Shown here in pieces: positions 23,708 through 36,175 of a stretch of 64,000 nucleotides of DNA. A program made the position numbers and the translations under genes. A model generated the notes under the pieces. The model was not told the origin of the DNA. It did no database searches and was given only the letters and a program-made list of their open reading frames with translations. Every line of letters begins with the position of its first letter. Position 1 is the stretch's first letter. Origin of the DNA: Polyporus tsugae (Eukaryota > Basidiomycota > Agaricomycetes > Polyporales > Polyporaceae). Location of the stretch: assembly GCA_024305745.1 (NCBI GenBank), contig JAHRBS010000012.1:1989001-2053000 (forward strand), given 5' to 3'.

Positions 23708-26700
23708 ATGAGCAACGTTCCCGCCAATGCACATGATCCCTGCCCAATTGCGATCGTCGGAATGGCGGTGACCTTCCCGGGGGCAGATAGCGTCGATGCC
23801 CTGTGGAGGTTACTGGAGAAGGGAATGAGTTCAGTTTCCGAGGTGCGCTGGCTCTGTCCGTGTATATAGAAATCGGCCTGACAAATGAAACCAAGGTCCC
23901 TCCTGAGCGCTTTGATCTCGCCGACCTTACAGACGGCGCCGCAGATATCGGTAGCGAATCGCACAAGTTCTATGGCAATTTCCTCGCTCATCCTGACGCG
24001 TTCGACAATTCGTTCTTCCACACATCCCCTCGCGAGGCACAATCCATGGATCCTCAACAACGACTCCTTTTGCAAGTCGCATATTGCGCCCTCGATAACG
24101 CAGGTTATACCCCCAACGCTACTTCGTCGTGGAACCGGGAAACTTTCGGTACATACATAGGCGTCGCAACCAACGACTATGTACACAATCTGCGCAATAA
24201 CATTGGCGCTCATTATAGCACCAGTATGTTTCCCTGCATCGTGTTCTTTACGACGCGCTAACTGTCGACCGTCCTCCGCGGGCAGGCACTTTACAATCAT
24301 TCTTGAGCGGCAAGATTGCTTTCGCGTTTCGTTTCAGTGGGCCCTCTCTTGTTCTCGATACGGCATGCTCGTCTTCGATCGTCGCGGTCCATCAAGCTTG
24401 CAGAGCGTTGCAGAGCAGGGACTGTAACGCAGCATTAGCCGGCGGAGTGAATGTCATCACTAGTCCCGATGTACGTCATGTTCCGTTGAGACACCTCAAG
24501 TACTCAGTCAACTTTCTCTCAGATGTACCTAGGGTTGTCTCGAGCACATTTCCTCAGTGACACTGGCCAGTGTCAGCCGTGGGACGCGTCTGCGGATGGG
24601 TATTGCCGCTCGGAGGGGTGTGGTCTTTTCGTCCTCAAGCGCCTGGATGATGCCCTCGTGGAGAACGACAGGATATTAGGGGTCATCCGCGGCGTCGAAA
24701 TCAACCAGTCGGGGAATGCTGGTTCCATCACCCACCCTCACGTCCCGACCCAGGTCGCACTCTTCGAGAGACTTGTCGCTGGCTCTGGTATTCACCCCCA
24801 CAACATCAGCGTTGTGGAATGTCATGGAACGGGGACACAGGCGGGCGACCCCGCCGAGCTGGAAGCCATCCGCAAGGTTTTCGCAGTCGGACGAGCACCT
24901 GACAATCCGCTCCATATTACGTCGGTGAAGGCAAACATCGGGCATGCTGAAGCGGCGTCCGGTGCCGCTAGCTTGGCGAAGCTCATCCTGATGTTTCGCG
25001 AGAAGAGCATTCCGCGCCACCCGTCGCTCGTCCGACTCAACCCCCGCATTCCTGCCCTCGGCATAGACAACGTCCGGATAGACACCGTCAACGTACCTTG
25101 GAACTGTGATGGAAATCGTCTGGCACTTCTCAACAACTTTGGCGCGTCCGGCTCGAATGCTGCGCTCATCCTCGAAGAGTACGTGGCTCCTCCGAGGTCG
25201 GAGGGTGCCTCGCTACGTACTGGGGCCGTCGTCGGGATAGCTTGCAAGAGTGTTACTGCCGCCGAGGAGCTTCGAGCTGAATACCTTGCGCAGCTGGGAG
25301 TCTCTCACAAGGACGTCACTACCCTCTCCGACTTCGCATACTCCGCCACTGCGCGGAGGCAGCTACACCCCTTTCGCATCTCCACGGCCGGGTCATCGAA
25401 GGACGAGATCATTCAAGGGCTCCGTTGTTCCCCCATCACCGAAGTTCACCCTGCCGACAAGGTCGTGTTCGTGTTCTCCGGGCAAGGGCTGCAGTATGCG
25501 GGAATGGGGGCTGAACTGTACAAGGAGTTGCCATTCATGTCTAGGATCGTGGATGAATGCAACCGGAAACTGAACGACTGGGGTTTTGACACCATCCTCG
25601 ATATCTTCCGCGCATCCCCGCCCCCTCATCAGCAGCAGCGTAACATGCACAGTTTACCAGCGTTGCAGACGGCACTGTTCGTCCTACAATACGCGCTCGC
25701 CCAACTGTGGACTTCATGGGGGGTCCATCCTGTCGCGGTCATTGGACACTGGTACGTTTCATGCTTGCCCGCCGCAACCATTGACTGAGCGGGATCGCAG
25801 CTTTGGAGAATTCGTTGCATTGGTTATCGCGGACGTTTTGACGCTGGACGATGCGTTGAGGCTTGTCGCGACCCGCGCGCGACTCATCTCCGAGAAGTGC
25901 TTCCCGCACGTATCGAACATGACATCTGTACGGGCCTCCGTAGAGCAGCTTACGCCTCTGCTCGCTGGGACTCCTGGGCTAGGGATTTGTTGTTTCAATG
26001 AGTACGTCCTTTCACCATGTGTTGCGCTCAGTGTTTTTGACTGACGTGATGCTAGTGCGTCCCATCAGACGATAGGCGGACCAATCCACCAGCTGCAAGA
26101 GTTCGAGCAGGCGTGCGCGCATCGCGGGTTCCACTGCACACGTCTTGACATGCTATTCGCCTACCACTCGGAAATGATGGACCCTGTCCTAGACGATCTT
26201 CGCGAATTCGGCAGCGAGGTCCCCTGGGCTGTGCCGAAGATCTCTGTCCTCTCAAACGTCGCAGGTGTCATGGTGGCCCCCGGGGATCAGACTGTGTACG
26301 GCTCGGACTACTTCGCTCGTCACTGCCGGGAGCCTGCACGGTTTGACCCCGGGATCGTCGATTTTCAATCCCGCTTCGACATGTCGACGGTCGCGGCATG
26401 CATCGAGATTGGGCCTCACTCATCTACCCTATCGTTCCTGCGTGGCCTTCAGCAAGACGGTGTACCGCCGCTTTTGCCGTCGTTGCGAAAGAACTCCCCC
26501 GCCTTTGACGTGCTTTGCGGGTCGTTGGCGCAGCTGTACCGTACGTCCGTGCCAGTGCAATGGAGGAAGGTCTTTGCCGACCTCGCACCGGAGGCGAGGT
26601 TGATTGATTTGCCTCCTTACCCCTTCGCGGATACACGATTCTGGGTGCCGTACGAGGGGAATGGTTCAACAGGTGCTGCTACTCGCGCATCCGGGCAGGA

Positions 26701-29236
26701 GCTCGGCATATCTCCGTTTCTTCCGACGACGGCGGCTTCTCCTCTCGAGATCCCCCTCGACGATCTTGCAGATCTCATCCAAGGACACCGAGTCCTCGGA
26801 TTCCCTCTTTGCCCAGCTTCTGTGTACGCGGACCTCGTGCTTACCGAGGCTTTGCGCGTGTTCCGAGGGCACGTTTACTTTGGCAAAACGGACACACTTG
26901 ATCTTGTCGACATCACAATGCCCGTGCCTCTGGTGTATGTCCCCAATCACCAGAGGAAACTGCTTGTACATGTCGGCGTCTACCCCTCCTCCCAGAAGTA
27001 CTCTGGCGTCTTCAGGGTCGTGTCAACCGGCACGGATGGAGACGAGACCCACTGTACAGGCTTCTTGAAGCGGACTACCATGGAGATTCGGTCTTCCAAG
27101 TTCCTCTGCGCCCGCGCTATTGTGGAGCGCGAGATACGTCGAATCGTGGATGCACCCTCCGTAGAAGTGTTCGGCACACGAACGATGTACGACCTTCTCT
27201 TTCCCCAGGTGGTTGCTTACGGCGAACAGTACCACGCGATCAAGACGATCACCGTCGATTCGGAGTCCTTGACTGCCTACGCTGTGTGCCAGTTACCCCA
27301 AAGGAAGGCCCTCGATGTGGTCGCACGCTCGTCTGCCGTCAACTCGGTCTTCGTCGACAGCCTCTTCCACGTCGCCGGCTTTCTGGTGAACTTCACCTCC
27401 GCGATGAACGGCCGTGACGTGTTCATATGCTCTCAGGTCGACAAGGTCAAAGTATTCCCGGACCTGGCGGATATGTCGGTTCGGTATGGCGTCTATGCGT
27501 CAGCTGTGCATATAGAGGAGGGCCTCGTGGTCGCGGACGTCTTTGCGGTGGATGAGGAGGGTCCTCGGCGCGACATCTTGGCCTGCTTGAAGAGGGCACA
27601 TTTCCGCAAGGTTATCATTTCCAACTTCAAGAGGGTCCTATCACTAACTTCGGGGCGTCCGTTCGGCGACCCTGAAAGCCCTTCTAACAGCCTGTGCCGT
27701 GGGGGATCCCTTTCAGCTGCAGCAGAACCAGCATCCTTGCATGCCGACGTCGCTCGCATCATCTCCGAGGCGTCCGACATCCCGTCTGCCGACATCTCAT
27801 CCGAAGCGGAGCTGTCGAAGCTGGGCATCAACTCGCTGATGATCTGGGAAGTCGTCGCTCGCCTCCGCGCTCTGCTTCCTGCCTCTGGCCGCGCGCTTGA
27901 CGTGCACATGTTCGCCGGCGCAATGACAGTGGGCGACCTCGTCCGCATCGTTTCTGACCAGCGCGTTCGCATGAACGAACCTCGGGCAAAGACGCAGCCG
28001 CTGACCGCGTTGGATAGCTCCACCACGCTATGCGAGATGCTTGATGGTGCCGGACTTGTTCATGTCGAGGAAGTCGCAGACCGCCACGATGGAGATTCAA
28101 GCGCCCCGGAGCAGTTTGACATGGAGAGTACCCGCAAGCCTGTGGACCCCCATCAGGAGTCGATCACGTCAATCGAAGTGTATGGCTCCTTCAAGCAGGA
28201 CTCTGGTGATACTTCTGGGCCGGGAGAAGCGAGAAACGACGTCATATACAGTATCTGGCGACTTCAAAGCTCGAAACATCAACATCATTCTCATGTGGAT
28301 AATTCGCCTTCATCCCCGCTTGGACGACAGGAGATACCCTCACGTTCGCTCGAGACGCGCGTGCGCGCGATACCTCTCATCCTCATCCACGATGGAACCG
28401 GCTTGATCGCGGGCTACTCCAGGCTGGCCTCGCTCGAACGCGACGTCTGGGCGGTCAAGAACCACGATTTCGCGGCGACGCACACGTTCCTGGCTGGCGG
28501 TCCAGGAAGAGATCTAGCCACTCTAGTAAAAGGATACCTTGGTCTGCTCACGACTGAGCTCATCGGCAGCGAGTATGGCATAGGCGGCGAATGCTTTCTT
28601 GGTGGTGAGTACAGCACCTCTCAATCACAAGCGAAGCGCTGATCGTTTGTGTCAGGGTGGTCGTTTGGCGGAGTCGTCGCGTACGAGCTTGCGCGGCAGC
28701 TGCTTGCTATGGGTTTTCGAGTGAAGGGACTCATCCTGATCGATGCACCTGCGCCCCAGTGCAGTGGCTTGCTCCCGGACGCGCTCGTCGCTCAGGTCAT
28801 AGACCGAATCGGTGTACCGCATCGCAAGGGGGAGCACTTGAAGGCACAGATGAAGCACGCATCCCAAGCCCTGGTGGATTATGACCCGTCGCCGTCGAGT
28901 ACTATGGCCGTTCAGAACCCACCTGCGGTGTTTCTGCGTTCGCGGGCGGGGATGGACATGACGGCTTGCACAGAGGAGATTGATCTTCGTGGGCGCGCGT
29001 TCCTGACGAAGGAAGGTGATGAGTGGACGATACCACAGTGGGAGGCGGCGTTGGGGGAGGAGGTGGAAGTGTTAGATATCCCGGGAGATCACTTCGTGGT
29101 GTTCGACGAACAGAACGTGCGTTCTTGTCTTGTCTGGTTCTCGTTCGTCGTCGCTGAGCTGACCATGATGGGATTGCAGGTGGGGGCCGTATCGGAGAAA
29201 ATAAAGGAGGCGATACGGATCCTGTTGTCGAAATGA
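23708..29236 (+). CDS. Non-reducing polyketide synthase (KS-AT-PT-ACP-TE)
   Basis: Builds an aromatic polyketide from malonyl-CoA. Exons 23708-23842, 23896-24223, 24286-24470, 24523-25751, 25801-26001, 26056-28604, 28656-29116 and 29180-29236 keep one frame and give 1,714 residues. KS has DTACSSS (Cys182), VECHGTG (His317) and NIGHAEA (His357). The AT region contains [12 protein letters not shown]; its nucleophile elbow reads GHCFGE with Cys626 where Ser is expected. PT has QGHRVLG (His937) and [10 protein letters not shown] (Asp1127). ACP has LGINSL (Ser1286). TE has GGWSFGG (Ser1545). There are no KR, DH, ER or methyltransferase motifs. The usual N-terminal SAT domain is not recognisable: [13 protein letters not shown] starts about 15 residues after the ATG. 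Neighbours are not tailoring genes. The product cannot be named; an orsellinic- or naphthol-type aromatic is possible. Confidence 0.93.
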
Positions 29237-29667
29237 TGGCTCTCGACTTGACGCCCCCGCGCCGTTTTGCAACGAGACCGGCTCAGTCTCTGGCTTAAAG
29301 CCTACGAAATCATCATCACCAAATAGGCCGCTTCTTTTGCAGATCATGTCTTGTTCCCGATGATACGTTATCTAGCGGCATTAAATTCATTCAGGATCTG
29401 AGTATCTCAGCGTTCGCGATGACCTACTTATGTATATCCACAGTACTGAAGTCGAAACACCAGATGCATAAGCTCCCACAGCTCCCAAAACTCTTCAGGG
29501 AGCTCGACGAATCGTACATAAGCGCGTCGCTATGAAGTTACAAAAGTGTTCTGGGCGATGTGCCTCTCATACTGTCTATACGTCTACTGAACACCGGGAA
29601 TGCCGCGACCTATTTCGTCGCTGTCAGAAAGCCGCCCGGCCCGAGCCCATGTTGAATCTAATGGAGA
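29237..29667. other. Convergent 3' spacer
   Basis: Lies between the stops of the PKS and the small Gly/Gln-rich gene. No gene or repeat seen. Confidence 0.5.
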
Positions 29668-30118
29668 TTACCCACCCGCTTTCGAAGTAAATTGCTTGTT
29701 AAGGAAGTCTCCAGCGGTGTCTGCATTCTTGTCGCTCTAGCAATCATCCGTCGTTAACCAAGCAGCCTGGGCGCAACAGCAAAAGGCGGACTCGGAGACT
29801 CACGATGTTGACCCCAGCCTTCTTCCCCATGGACTCGAAGCCCTTGTCGAGCCAATCCTGCTTCTCGCCGGTCTGCTGCTGCTGCTGCCCCTGACCGGCA
29901 CTCGCGGGCTGGGACTGCTGCTCGTGGTTCTCGTAGCCGCCAGCGACGCCCGAGCCTGCAGCTGCGCCGCCGCCGCCCATGTCGCCTCCTTGTGAACGCT
30001 GGAGCTGGTCGTACGCGCCACTGCTCTGGCTTTGGTCGAGCGCCTCGGGTTGCGTGCCGGCGCCGGGGGGTTGGGCGTATTCGTTCCCGATCCCAGAGGG
30101 GTTCAAGCTGTCGGACAT
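29668..30118 (-). CDS. Small Gly/Gln-rich hydrophilic protein
   Basis: Two exons, 29804-30118 and 29668-29736, joined by ATC|gtgagt and ttgctag|AGC, give 128 residues. The N-terminal 80 residues are low-complexity (Gly, Gln, Ser, Ala). The C-terminal part is amphipathic: WLDKGFESMGKKAG, then DKNADTAGDFLNKQFTSKAG. This resembles small soluble fungal proteins of unknown role, sometimes stress-linked. No signal peptide or membrane segment. It converges with the PKS, and nothing else ties it to polyketide synthesis. Confidence 0.7.
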
Positions 30119-31683
30119 GGTGTGATGAGTGGGCTGGTATGTGTGAGGCCTAGGAGGAGCGAGTGTTGGGAAATGTCTAGCATCGGCCAGGACTCGAATA
30201 TTATACTAAAAGGAAGGCATCTGACATCATCGTGGAGACTTCAGGAAAGTGGTCGCCGGCTATGACGTTTAGACCCCACTACACGCTGTTAGGACGAGTC
30301 GTTCACATCTCCTGAACGTTCGTCTCCAGGGCGAGGAAGCGTTCTCCACCATTCTATTTCCAACTTGAATCTAGAATCTAGGAATACTTTGTCGTTCTCC
30401 CATGCATGCGAGCGACTCCGAAAACCCGTCATCAATGCATCATGGTTGGACCGATTTTCGCATATTGATGATGTTGTTATGGCGTACACCGACGACACCC
30501 AGGTCCCAGGACATCCAAACTCAACACTACTCCATCGCACCACAAACAGCCTACGACCTCGCCGTGGCTACTCGGAGTTGTCTTGGGCGTTGCAGTCCCC
30601 ATCGCATGAATTGATGGATGCGTACGCAACACCCCACACGGAGAACTCGGCGACAACCCCGTGGTTTATGGTGTCTCCAGAGGCCAACGTAAGCTCCTAC
30701 ACACACCCTTCCGGCAGCGGTTTTGGCCTGGGATCGCTAGGCCCGCTCACATTCGCTCCATCATACGCAACGAGCACTCACCTATAGTCTCAGAGAGCGT
30801 TTTCTCCGCCCCAGTGGCCATCCTACGACTCTCTCCATACCCCCATCCTCCCATCCTCAGAAACGGCGGTCGAGAGACAGATCTGCTAACCCATATCGAT
30901 CGCCAGCGTTCTGCGAAATACGTCGACAGTCGCAGTGCCGGCCAAGAAGAGCTTTCCCTATAAACAACATATGCGCGTCAGGACTCGGTCAGAAACTTGT
31001 TCTCTAGCCATCGTTACACACATCTACAATACATTTGATGGAATTCCGCTTTGCGTAGCGCTTCATGTTCCCGAGGCTTCAAGGGCAACGTTTGGTGGGT
31101 CTGGTGTCCTTGGTCTGAGGAGCGGCGGCATGCGAATCGGTCGCTATATCTGGGGACAGATATACCAACCCATAGTACATTCACCGCATGCTAGAGGTGC
31201 TCTGTAGATGTTGGCAAGCCGGTGACATGTAGATAGAGCTCCCAGAAGACGCAGCGGACGGAGGGGAGGATGGCGATGAGCAAGGAATGAGTGCTATAGC
31301 ACCGACTACGGGATATCAGATTCGATGAATTGAACCGCCAGCGCTTGACCAGACGACGTTCCACTTCACTCGAACTTCGAACTAGTACTAGTGAGCTTCA
31401 GAAGTAGCGCATAGAATCTATGTCTACGATGTACGAATTGAGATCGATGCGAACCAAGGGACTTGGCTAAAGAGTAGGAGGTATACAAGTGGTTAATGGA
31501 TCCGGTTGTGTACGGCGAGATTGTGTAGTGGCTATGGATAAACATAAAGTAGTAACAACTGCACGTTAGGATTTTGATATGACTACTAAGATAAGAGGAT
31601 CGCGTTGAATTCACGCAATAAACACGAGAGCCCGTCGATGAAATGAAAGAGTTCCGAATGGTTGGCAACCGGTCCCCGATGAT
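30119..31683. other. 1.6-kb spacer
   Basis: Only short open frames without family likeness. The left edge should hold the promoter of the small Gly/Gln-rich gene; the right edge is the 3' side of the 696-residue protein. The part from 31380 to 31680 is AT-richer. Confidence 0.4.
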
Positions 31684-33774
31684 CTACGCCGGAAAAGGGA
31701 TGGGGGGAATGGGGAGTCGAAGGAAAGAACGGGCGAATGAACGCACGTAGAACTCAACTGCAGACCGCTGAACCTCCAAGAACTGGTCCGCCGTCATTTG
31801 ACCATCCGTTTTGCGGACCTGTAGAACTGCCTCTGGACAACCGGGCCATCGGGATAGTACTTGAGCAAACGCTCGGAGAAAGCGTTGACACCCTTCCCAC
31901 CCCTCGTCGGGAGGAGCGCACCAGCAGTATTGCCGGAGATCCGGTTCGAGCGAGGGCAATACCGACAGACCAGACGACGGCTCTCCCCAGACACCCGAGA
32001 TCAGCATCTCGCGCTCCCACTTGAAACGTTCGGGCCAGTCGGAGGTGTTAACCAGGAGATGGTCGAGCGCCATCAAATCTGCTCGGAAGTTCAGCTCGTG
32101 CGACTCCCAGAGCAGCGTCGCTCTGATCGCGGGGTTTGTCGTGATTGAATCCGCTTCAACGGTAAGGCTCTCGAGCGAGACAGTGACGTCGGCAGAATAG
32201 GGGTCCACGTGTCCGACCTGGTGGAAGAGCGCGCCGACCTCATTTCGCTCCTCGAGCCGTCTTTTCGACCGACGAGCATCCGAGGTAGTCCCTCCCGACC
32301 GCACCGATGTCTGGCGTTCGTAACCTCCCCAGAGCGCAGCTCGCCATTCGGCGATCGACAAAGGCTTGCTCGACAGCGTCTTGTCGAAGAGGCGAGCGCG
32401 ACAAAACTCGCGGATGCGGGCCAGGTTGTGAAGATATCGGAACGCCTTCTCGTCCACGCGAGCGCGTTCAGGGTGCGCATAGTTTTCAGGCACTGGAGCT
32501 TTCGCACAAACAGTGTCAAGCAGGAATGGTGGCGGATAGAAGTACAGCGCGGAGTTGGAAGTTTGCGGGACCGGTGAAACAGAGCGCAGCGCGGCAGTCC
32601 ATATAGGCGCGGGTTCGCAGAACGGTGATGGGAGAAAGCTTCGGGATGGATGTTGTGGGACTGATGACGTCGTGGCATTATGTTCCGCAGAGGAAGTCCC
32701 GTTGGGCGCCGCTTGTTCCGCTGCATGCTTGCGCCTTCTGCGTCTCGAGCCCTTGGACGATGAGAGTTCTCCATCCGTAGTAACAGCGGCACGCATGGCC
32801 AACTGCGTGACATCCTTGTTCGCTTCCTCGATCCGTGCGCGCTTGCTTTCCGGAAGTCCGTGAGGAATCTTGGGGACCGTGGCCAGGTTCATATACTCCA
32901 GATGCGACCCGCCAAGATGCTTTGAGACAGACATCAACATACCAGTCAACCAATTCTCTGTCACGTTTGGTGCAGCAACAAACGATCCAGTATTGTGGAG
33001 GATCGGCGGGCTGCACGGCGAGATCGACATGTCGGACGGTAGACCTTCGGGATCAACGACCCTCCAGACAACGAGCTCCTGAGTCAGCGGCCGGATGAGC
33101 CACACAGGGAGACCGAGTCGGCACCACGTTTGGGCATCGGTGAGATCGCGGACGAAACCGCCCAGGACGGGGAGCAGGGTGGTGCTAAAGTCGATGGTCG
33201 ACTCGAGGCGAGGGACAGCCAGTTCGACGTACGCCTTCAGTCCGGACAACTCCAGACAGAGACGTTGGACATGAGCTGCCACGGCGATAGCGGTCCTGCT
33301 GTGCGACGCGACGTAGGTCATCCTGTCGACCACTTGCCGGAGAAGCATCACCAGAAAGTCTCCATAGCGTTTCACGTTCTCCCGCACGTTCTGCGTCGCG
33401 TGGAACCGTTGGATGGCCATGTTTGCAGCCTTGGCGAGCTCGCTGCGAGTCTCCTGGTTGATAAACCCGAGCCCCTTCACCATCAACTCGACACGCTCGG
33501 ACCAATCGGATGAAGGGTACAGCGACTTGAACAATATCCGAGTTAGATGCGGAAGAGCTGGCTGGCGGGGGATGCAGGCGAGATGCATCATGCCATCGGC
33601 GTAAGGCTGGGGCCACCGTGAGTACTCATGTAGTCCCCACCGGCCGTCCTCGTGGGTGTTGACGACTTCCTTGGGGACGGGATAGTCTGGGACGAAGTCC
33701 ATGTTCGGCGAGGTGAAGATGAACCCATCCAATCCGCCGTGGGACGCAACCTTTCCCTCCCAAGCCTTGCACAC
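31684..33774 (-). CDS. Large protein of unknown function
   Basis: One open frame of 696 residues from MCKAWEGKV to the C-terminal LRLPIPPIPFPA. I do not recognise a domain. It looks real: the frame is long, codon use is GC-rich and there is conserved-looking sequence throughout (YCWCAPPDEGWEGCQRFLRA near the C-terminus). A basic run RRRRRK at about residue 355 could be an NLS. The true start may be further upstream: an acceptor (atcaaacag) at about 33787 would join a 5' exon that I could not place. No membrane segment or signal peptide. It is probably a basidiomycete-specific family. Confidence 0.6.
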   Translation of the reverse strand: MCKAWEGKVASHGGLDGFIFTSPNMDFVPDYPVPKEVVNTHEDGRWGLHEYSRWPQPYADGMMHLACIPRQPALPHLTRILFKSLYPSSDWSERVELMVKGLGFINQETRSELAKAANMAIQRFHATQNVRENVKRYGDFLVMLLRQVVDRMTYVASHSRTAIAVAAHVQRLCLELSGLKAYVELAVPRLESTIDFSTTLLPVLGGFVRDLTDAQTWCRLGLPVWLIRPLTQELVVWRVVDPEGLPSDMSISPCSPPILHNTGSFVAAPNVTENWLTGMLMSVSKHLGGSHLEYMNLATVPKIPHGLPESKRARIEEANKDVTQLAMRAAVTTDGELSSSKGSRRRRRKHAAEQAAPNGTSSAEHNATTSSVPQHPSRSFLPSPFCEPAPIWTAALRSVSPVPQTSNSALYFYPPPFLLDTVCAKAPVPENYAHPERARVDEKAFRYLHNLARIREFCRARLFDKTLSSKPLSIAEWRAALWGGYERQTSVRSGGTTSDARRSKRRLEERNEVGALFHQVGHVDPYSADVTVSLESLTVEADSITTNPAIRATLLWESHELNFRADLMALDHLLVNTSDWPERFKWEREMLISGVWGEPSSGLSVLPSLEPDLRQYCWCAPPDEGWEGCQRFLRAFAQVLSRWPGCPEAVLQVRKTDGQMTADQFLEVQRSAVEFYVRSFARSFLRLPIPPIPFPA

Positions 33775-34877
33775 TCGCGGCGCTGTTTGATACCCAATTC
33801 AATTTCCAATAGATGGTGTGCATCAGTGACACATACCTATACCCGTGCGGTTTGCGACTAGGGGGATGGAAGGACGAAGTGCTGGATGAGGAGAGGCATG
33901 GAAGGAATGACTAAAGAGACTAGTCAATAAAAACGAGGATGTCTACCGGCTACACGGCTCACCTTTGCAGTTCCATAAGAGATTTCAATCCAACATTCCG
34001 CCCGGTTTGGTTTTCTTGAGATGTGCCAGAAGTCCTGCGCGAGTGACGTGAATGTCTCATAGAACATCATCATCAACAAAGGACGAACTGTTCCACGGGA
34101 GTTTGACAACTCTCGAGAACCACGGGCTGTGCAGCTCGACGCTCCTCCGGAGAACCAGAAAACAGGTCTTGGTAGGTAGGTCGTGAACGATCCCTTGACC
34201 TGGTAAAGTTGAAGCGGATGGGCGACAAATGAATGCACCATAGCAGCGGGCGCACATTTCATCTACCCACAGAGGCGGCCGTTCATTGGAACTCGTTTCA
34301 TTTCTTGGCTCTAACGGCATTTCGGTAGATCGCTTGTGCTGTATAGCTTGTGGTATGAAACCCTTTGAAAATAGACATACAATCAACGGGACTAAATATG
34401 TCTGAAAGAACTGGGGTGGGTAACGAACCACGGTGGTGTGCAAGAGACTTGGTAGAATCTGAGGTGGCCCGCCCACACGCTCGAGCTTCAAGGAGATTGA
34501 AATTCTTCGTGACCCAAGGTGGGCACGAGGAGACGAACGGGGAGGGGGAGGAGAGGTTTTGCAAACTCGCGTACCCTTTCTCGTTCGGAACTAGAGCTAT
34601 GAAACATAGTTAGCTGAGTATATGCAAATCAACACTCACTCACCTGCGTCCGTTTGGTTGTCCACCTAACACGCCGTCCTCTCTTTCCTCCTCACTACCA
34701 TAAGATGCTTCTCCTTCCCTCTTGTCGAGCTGTAAATGCTAGCGAACTGTAGCGGCAGATATCAACGTGATGACCAGATATAGAGCAAGTCTAGTGCGGC
34801 TGGTGCAGGTCGTGGTGGCGGTAGACACTCATCGACATCTCGGAGGCTGCAGCTGGTTCAGTGAGGTCTCTACGCAG
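33775..34877. other. Spacer between the unknown protein and the LINE insertion
   Basis: Likely holds the promoter and possibly the first exon of the minus-strand gene. Open frames around 34057-34613 lack family likeness. Confidence 0.4.
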
Positions 34878-34889
34878 TCTCAGTCCGAT
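34878..34889 (+). repeat. Left copy of 12-bp target-site duplication
   Basis: tctcagtccgat, identical to 36174-36185 on the far side of the LINE. Confidence 0.75.
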
Positions 34890-35753
34890 AGAGATGGGGG
34901 GCGCGTCTCCCGTCGAGTATCCCTCGGGCCTGCTGCTCTGCGGCAGGTACACGACGGCGTACTCGCGGCGATGACACTCGCATTATGCGTTATCATGGGC
35001 TGTCCTCGAGTCACCCGCGCCAGTATCCTCATTCCAGATCGCACCACAGCCGCTGCTCTCACCTCCCGCCCAGACCACCCCCTTTCCAGGCTCTTCCTGG
35101 AGAGGCTAGCTACTATAAAGCATCGCTCTCGTCCCTCTCTGCGCCTCCGGATCGTCTGGGCGCCCCTCCGCGGTGACAGTGATCATGAGCACCTGTGGTG
35201 CCAGGCACGCGATGACGCCAAGGCTGCGGCGGAGGGACACGAGTCACCAGCATCAGAGCTCCCTCGGCCTGTCCTCACCACTATGCATGGTCTGCGTACA
35301 GCGCGGGACGTGCTCCAGAAGCAGTACGAGGAGCGTCTACACGAGGAGTGGAAGGCCACTTGGGAGGCTTCGCCCCAGGGACATCGCATGGCACAGGTCA
35401 TCGACAGCACGCCGCCAGGACCGGGAGTTCTCAAACTGTACCGCGGGCTCCCACGCCGACAGTGCAGCGTCCTCTCGCAGCTGCGCAGTGGTCATATTGG
35501 CCTGAACGACTTCCTCGCCCGCATCCGCACGATTGACTCACCTCTCTGCCTGACCTGTGCAATACCGGAGTCTATCCCTCACTTCCTCTTCACCTGTCGT
35601 CGGTTTACCGCGGCCCGCCACATCCTCCGCAATGCCATCAAGGGCCCGCTGACTCTGCGCAGCACAATCGGCGATGTCAAGGCCCGTGCAGCAGTCCTGG
35701 ACTTTGTGGGCGCAACGAGTCGCTTCGAGGTGTACTGCACACCGCACCGCTGA
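34890..35753 (+). pseudogene. C-terminal RNase H and zinc-knuckle remnant of a LINE polyprotein
   Basis: The frame is open from before the insertion edge to the stop at 35753. VSRRVSLGPAALRQVHDGVL and RIVWAPLRGDSDHEHLWCQA follow the second half of LINE RNase H domains. Then come QLRSGHIGLNDFLARI and the terminal zinc knuckle CLTCAIPESIPHFLFTC (C-x2-C-x8-H-x4-C). The first acidic RNase H residues are missing. The 41 upstream codons in the same frame belong to flanking DNA if the target duplication is correct. Confidence 0.78.
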
Positions 35754-36173
35754 TCCTACCCCTTCCCCCATCACGCTTCGTGTTAACGGTTCCGCGAGCT
35801 CCTATGTTTGCCTCAACCCCTTCCTTCACTACTCAGAGGGCACTTCCCTCTTCTCTCCAACCCAACGGGCGCGCCGCCCCTTCTACATAGTTGTACCCCC
35901 CTGCCCACACGAGCGTTTCCCCCACTATTCCCACCCGCAGTGTCACTCTCGTACCCCACCAGGCCTAGTCCCGCATTCCGGTGGTCTCCTACTCCTGCTC
36001 CAATTTTCCTCTCACTCTGTACCCATACCTGTATCGCTAACAACCCCAGTGCACTGTATCGCTACCCACCGCCGAGCTACGTACATTAGTAGGATAGTAG
36101 TGACAGTGGCAACTTCGGCCGAGACGGCCTCATCGCCACTATAAATAAGTGAATATATCTATCTATCTATCTA
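34890..36173 (+). mobile_element. 5'-truncated non-LTR (LINE, Tad-like) retrotransposon
   Basis: The element is about 1.28 kb. It carries the end of the coding region and the 3' untranslated part, ending in a tatc simple-repeat tail. It is bounded on both sides by the same 12 bases, as expected of target-primed reverse transcription with early stop. Endonuclease and reverse transcriptase parts are absent, so it cannot move by itself. Confidence 0.8.
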
Positions 36174-36175
36174 TC
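36156..36175 (+). repeat. (TATC)n tail of the LINE
   Basis: Five tatc units at the 3' end of the element, just before or merging with the right target-site copy. Confidence 0.85.
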
